From Burkholderiales bacterium (GTDB taxonomy: Bacteria; Pseudomonadota; Gammaproteobacteria; Burkholderiales; Usitatibacteraceae): DNA of 15,223 nucleotides. Position 1 is the stretch's first letter; each line of letters begins with the position of its first letter. The translations under genes and the position numbers were made by a program. Shown here piece after piece: positions 15,223-15,223 of this stretch. The notes beneath the pieces are model-generated. The model ran no database searches. It was not told where the DNA came from and saw only the letters and a list, made by a program, of their open reading frames with translations. The DNA lies in contig JANXWW010000335.1 of the NCBI GenBank assembly GCA_025350945.1, positions 1 to 15,223 on the forward strand, written 5' to 3'.

Positions 15223-15223
15223 C

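Overview
The window reads as the chromosome of a proteobacterium, most likely a betaproteobacterium (Burkholderiales-like). This rests on the family mix: a DsbB with a PCPLC active site, a ~180-kDa NAD-glutamate dehydrogenase, DUF3429, and a periplasmic amino-acid-type binding protein. Base composition is moderate and even. I see no insertion sequence, phage gene, CRISPR array, tRNA or rRNA. Genus and species cannot be read from this sequence.

Layout. Positions 1-5655 (minus strand) look like one operon: a very large NAD-dependent glutamate dehydrogenase, then dsbB, then a DUF3429 membrane protein cut by the window edge; the reading frames abut or overlap by a few bases. Positions 5817-7163 (minus) hold an orphan periplasmic ABC-type binding protein. 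Positions 7363-13326 hold a lipid-metabolism block: a GT4 glycosyltransferase of the SqdX/Agt type (minus), a phosphatidylserine decarboxylase (minus), a divergent membrane-anchored class III aminotransferase (plus), a convergent small multi-histidine membrane protein with an Mpo1/DUF962-like motif (minus), and a divergent calcineurin-like phosphoesterase of the PlcP type (plus). Then come sixA (minus, its 3' end overlapping plcP by 6 bases) and an aspartate aminotransferase (minus) with its own promoter and a strong terminator.

The main result is a possible phosphate-starvation lipid-remodelling locus. PlcP-type phosphoesterases remove phospholipid head groups to leave diacylglycerol, and Agt-type GT4 enzymes glycosylate it, under PhoB control in the bacteria where this is known. 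Upstream of plcP is an 18-base element matching the E. coli Pho box at 16 of 18 positions. Elements with the same half-site spacing (7-4-7) lie at the same 10-base distance from a possible -10 in front of the GT4 gene, the Mpo1-like gene and, unexpectedly, the glutamate dehydrogenase operon. The decarboxylase, aminotransferase and Mpo1-like protein are not part of the described PlcP-Agt pathway. Their interleaving with it suggests an undescribed branch, perhaps to a phosphorus-free amino- or glycolipid. The gene families and the elements are visible in the sequence; the pathway is inference.
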